Shown one piece after another: positions 7,701-8,299 of a stretch of DNA of 8,299 bases. Made by a program: the position numbers and the translations under genes. Positions within the stretch are counted from its first letter, which is position 1. Every line of letters begins with the position of its first letter. The DNA is from Clostridium sp. (lineage in GTDB: Bacteria > Bacillota > Clostridia > Clostridiales > Clostridiaceae). The notes beneath the pieces are model-generated. The model did no database searches. It was not told the DNA's origin and saw only the letters and a list, made by a program, of their open reading frames with translations. Location: NCBI GenBank assembly GCA_003539755.1, contig DPOH01000229.1, positions 1 through 8,299 of the forward strand, written 5' to 3'.

Positions 7701-7764
7701 CATAATTTAAATCTTTTAAATATTCAATAACTACGTTCTCTAAATTTGCTTCTTGAAATTTCAT
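4747..7764 (-). CDS. hsdR: Type I restriction enzyme HsdR, endonuclease/translocase subunit
   Basis: HsdR joins the HsdM/HsdS methyltransferase, pulls DNA past the complex using ATP, and cuts at a distance when the recognition site is unmethylated. The 1005-residue length is normal. Visible in order: the N-terminal nuclease with P134-D135 and E149-L-K151 (PD-(D/E)xK); motor motif I TQGSGKS at 285-291; DEAH at 387-390; TGTP at 428-431; AYSR near 547-550; motif V DMWLTGFDVPCLDT at 616-629; motif VI QAIARVNR at 643-650; then a long helical C-terminus (~690-1005) of the type that docks on the methyltransferase. All key residues are present. The ATG has AAGGA (7775-7779) ten bases upstream. A terminator and a candidate promoter precede it, so it appears to be its own transcription unit. 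hsdM and hsdS are not in the window. Lysine codons are mostly AAG near the N-terminus but AAA in the C-terminal domain. Confidence 0.96.
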   Translation of the reverse strand: MKFQEANLENVVIEYLKDLNYEYIHGSNLNNDSKEVLLLDRLESKLVEINKGIPESSIKEAIRKIRTFETNDVFTNNKIFHKYLTEGVEVTDFIDGKTEYNTVKLIDYSNFENNDYLVVNQVEVNEDDVVKKIPDVIVYINGIPVVLMELKSTSREEVTIEDAYKQIMNYKNIHIPTLFYYNAFLVISDGVNSKAGTLTAPFDRFMAWKKVDDTDEVIDKLNFDTLLYGMFGKDRILDIIKNFILFTSKGKIMAAYHQYFGMNKAIKAVKKAVATDGRAGVVWHTQGSGKSFSMTFLAGNLIKDEELNNPTILVITDRNDLDGQLFGTFGSAKEFLRQEPLQAESRQDVKTLLDNRKTGGVIFSTIQKFEEETGLLSERKNIIVMVDEAHRTQYGLDGKVDLESGEVKYGYAKYLREAMPNATYIAFTGTPIETTDKSTYGVFGDLIDVYDMTQAVHDGATVKIYYESRLAKVKLNDAMLQRIDQEYWSMQINEGVEDYVVEASQKQLSKMEQIISNDDRIRELITDLIEHYEERENLVKGKAMIVAYSRKSAFKMYKEIMKQRPDWENKVKMVMTTNNQDSEEMAKLIGNKKHQKDLEAEFRDENSEFKIVIVVDMWLTGFDVPCLDTMYIDKPMKAHNLMQAIARVNRVYPGKTGGLVVDYIGIKKDLFDALKTYTTRDQDKIQENEEGKKIALDIVEVLRNVFHFFDYSDFFKESDKRRFELIRDGAEYVQQTEARKNIFLTNAKRLKDVYKICTSLLSKEVKNEIAYFIAVRSFVMKTTKNGVPDLKEVNKRISDMLEQAILSDEVLSLTEAGTKETFELLTDENLNKLQALPQKNMAANILMRVMKEKVADVKKTNLVVSKTFSERLEKIIERYNNRSDAEDVFKVLEELVKFKHELLEAIEKGHQVGLTYEEKAFFDVLTSDPEVIKEMGDDILIKIARELTKTVRENMTHAWYEKAQAQAKMRSVIKRLLKKYDYPPNKSKKAIEDVLEQAKLQCVNM

Positions 7765-7803
7765 AAAGTAATAGTCCTTTTCTATAATTTATTTACAATT
7801 TTA

Positions 7804-7832
7804 ATTATATCCTAATTTTATCAAAATAAAAA
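7804..7832 (-). promoter_or_regulatory. Candidate promoter of hsdR
   Basis: The minus strand has a perfect TATAAT (complement of 7804-7809) with a poor -35, TTTTTA (7827-7832), 17 bases upstream. Transcription would begin near 7797 and give a leader of about 33 bases containing the AAGGA site. The -35 overlaps the U-tract of the upstream terminator, so the two signals are packed end to end. Confidence 0.4.
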
Positions 7833-7866
7833 TAAGACACTACATATTAATTAGATATAGTATCTT
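7824..7866 (-). terminator. Intrinsic terminator of the gene upstream of hsdR
   Basis: On the minus strand AAGATACTATAT pairs with ATGTAGTGTCTT (7834-7866) as a roughly 12-bp stem with two G-U pairs and a loop of about 9 bases, followed by ATTTTTATTTT. It is 57 bases beyond the stop of the partial gene at the right edge and separates that gene from hsdR. It shares no sequence with the two repeated hairpins. Confidence 0.7.
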
Positions 7867-7923
7867 ACTTTACAATCTACTTATTTAATATTTCTATAAA
7901 TTATAAATTTTAACTTACAACTT

Positions 7924-8299
7924 TTATAATCTATTAATAATTACATTAGTTACACAATCTATAATAAATATATCATTTGTTTGCTCTATCTGAATTCTAA
8001 ATTGTTTATGTTCATCAAGTAAATTAACAAATGTTTTGAATCCATTCCCTTTTGTATCAGTTAAGCTAATTATTTTATAGCTATCACCAAAACTAATTTC
8101 GATTAATACACATTCCTCTTGTTCTGTTATTTCAACTCTGATTTTCTTTTCAAAATCCACATATATAGGTCTGTCAAAAAATTGTTGTAAATCTACTGCT
8201 TTTTTAATATTATCTATACACTCATCGTATTCCTGTTTACTATTATATACCTTACCAATTGTAGGATATAAAATAGTAACTTTATCATCTGATATTGGT
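7924..8299 (-). CDS. Unrecognised protein, C-terminal 124 residues (start outside the window)
   Basis: The frame stays open from the TAA at 7924-7926 through the right edge, so this is the end of a longer gene. A GTG at 8160 could be mistaken for a start, but coding runs on upstream of it (...QQFFDRPIYVDFEKK...) with no stop and no clear ribosome binding site there. The visible part reads ...DKVTILYPTIGKVYNSKQEY..., then a helical CIDNIKKAVDL segment, then alternating charged and hydrophobic strands (IRVEITEQEECVLIEISF...) ending VIINRL. It is soluble, mixed alpha/beta, with no motif I recognise. Its place upstream of hsdR could mean it belongs to the same type I locus (for example between hsdS and hsdR), but its own terminator argues against tight coupling to hsdR. 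Confidence 0.75.
   Translation of the reverse strand, partial: PISDDKVTILYPTIGKVYNSKQEYDECIDNIKKAVDLQQFFDRPIYVDFEKKIRVEITEQEECVLIEISFGDSYKIISLTDTKGNGFKTFVNLLDEHKQFRIQIEQTNDIFIIDCVTNVIINRL

Noticed and set aside
1..8299. CRISPR arrays, tRNA or rRNA genes
   Set aside because: No regularly spaced repeats, cloverleaf-type sequence or GC-rich RNA gene was seen on either strand.

Overview
The window is very AT-rich DNA with strong AAGGA/GGAGG-type ribosome binding sites, AT-rich codon use and U-tailed hairpin terminators. This points to a low-GC Firmicute, most likely a clostridium; the genus is an inference from composition and protein flavour only. Every convincing gene lies on the minus strand, so transcription runs from right to left. 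The long plus-strand open frames are antisense shadows.

Layout in the order of transcription. (1) 7924 to beyond 8299: the C-terminal 124 residues of an unrecognised protein, open through the right edge, followed by a terminator (7824-7866). (2) 4747-7764: hsdR, a full-length type I restriction subunit (PD-(D/E)xK nuclease, DEAH motor, helical C-terminus) with its own candidate promoter and a terminator-like hairpin behind it (4664-4694). No hsdM or hsdS is in the window. (3) 191-4522: a four-gene type IV (McrBC-like) restriction operon: an unrecognised 237-residue protein, mcrB (GTPase motor, overlapping the next gene by 14 bases), mcrC (nuclease partner), and a small 150-residue unknown protein. 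A perfect 10-bp hairpin with a U-run (117-144) closes it. (4) 1-116: no gene; part of it (80-116) is related to the DNA behind hsdR.

Together this is a stacked restriction/defence locus. HsdR would cut DNA lacking the host type I mark, while McrBC would cut DNA carrying modified cytosines. The most unusual feature is that the McrBC operon is bracketed by two related intergenic modules (80-151 and 4652-4701). Each has the same hairpin stem and related flanks in direct orientation, but the 4-base loop is reversed. This suggests that the operon is a cassette that entered, or could leave, between these repeats. Other points of interest are the two unrecognised genes co-transcribed with mcrBC, an McrB N-terminal domain not recognised as the classical one, and a sharp change of lysine codon choice inside hsdR.
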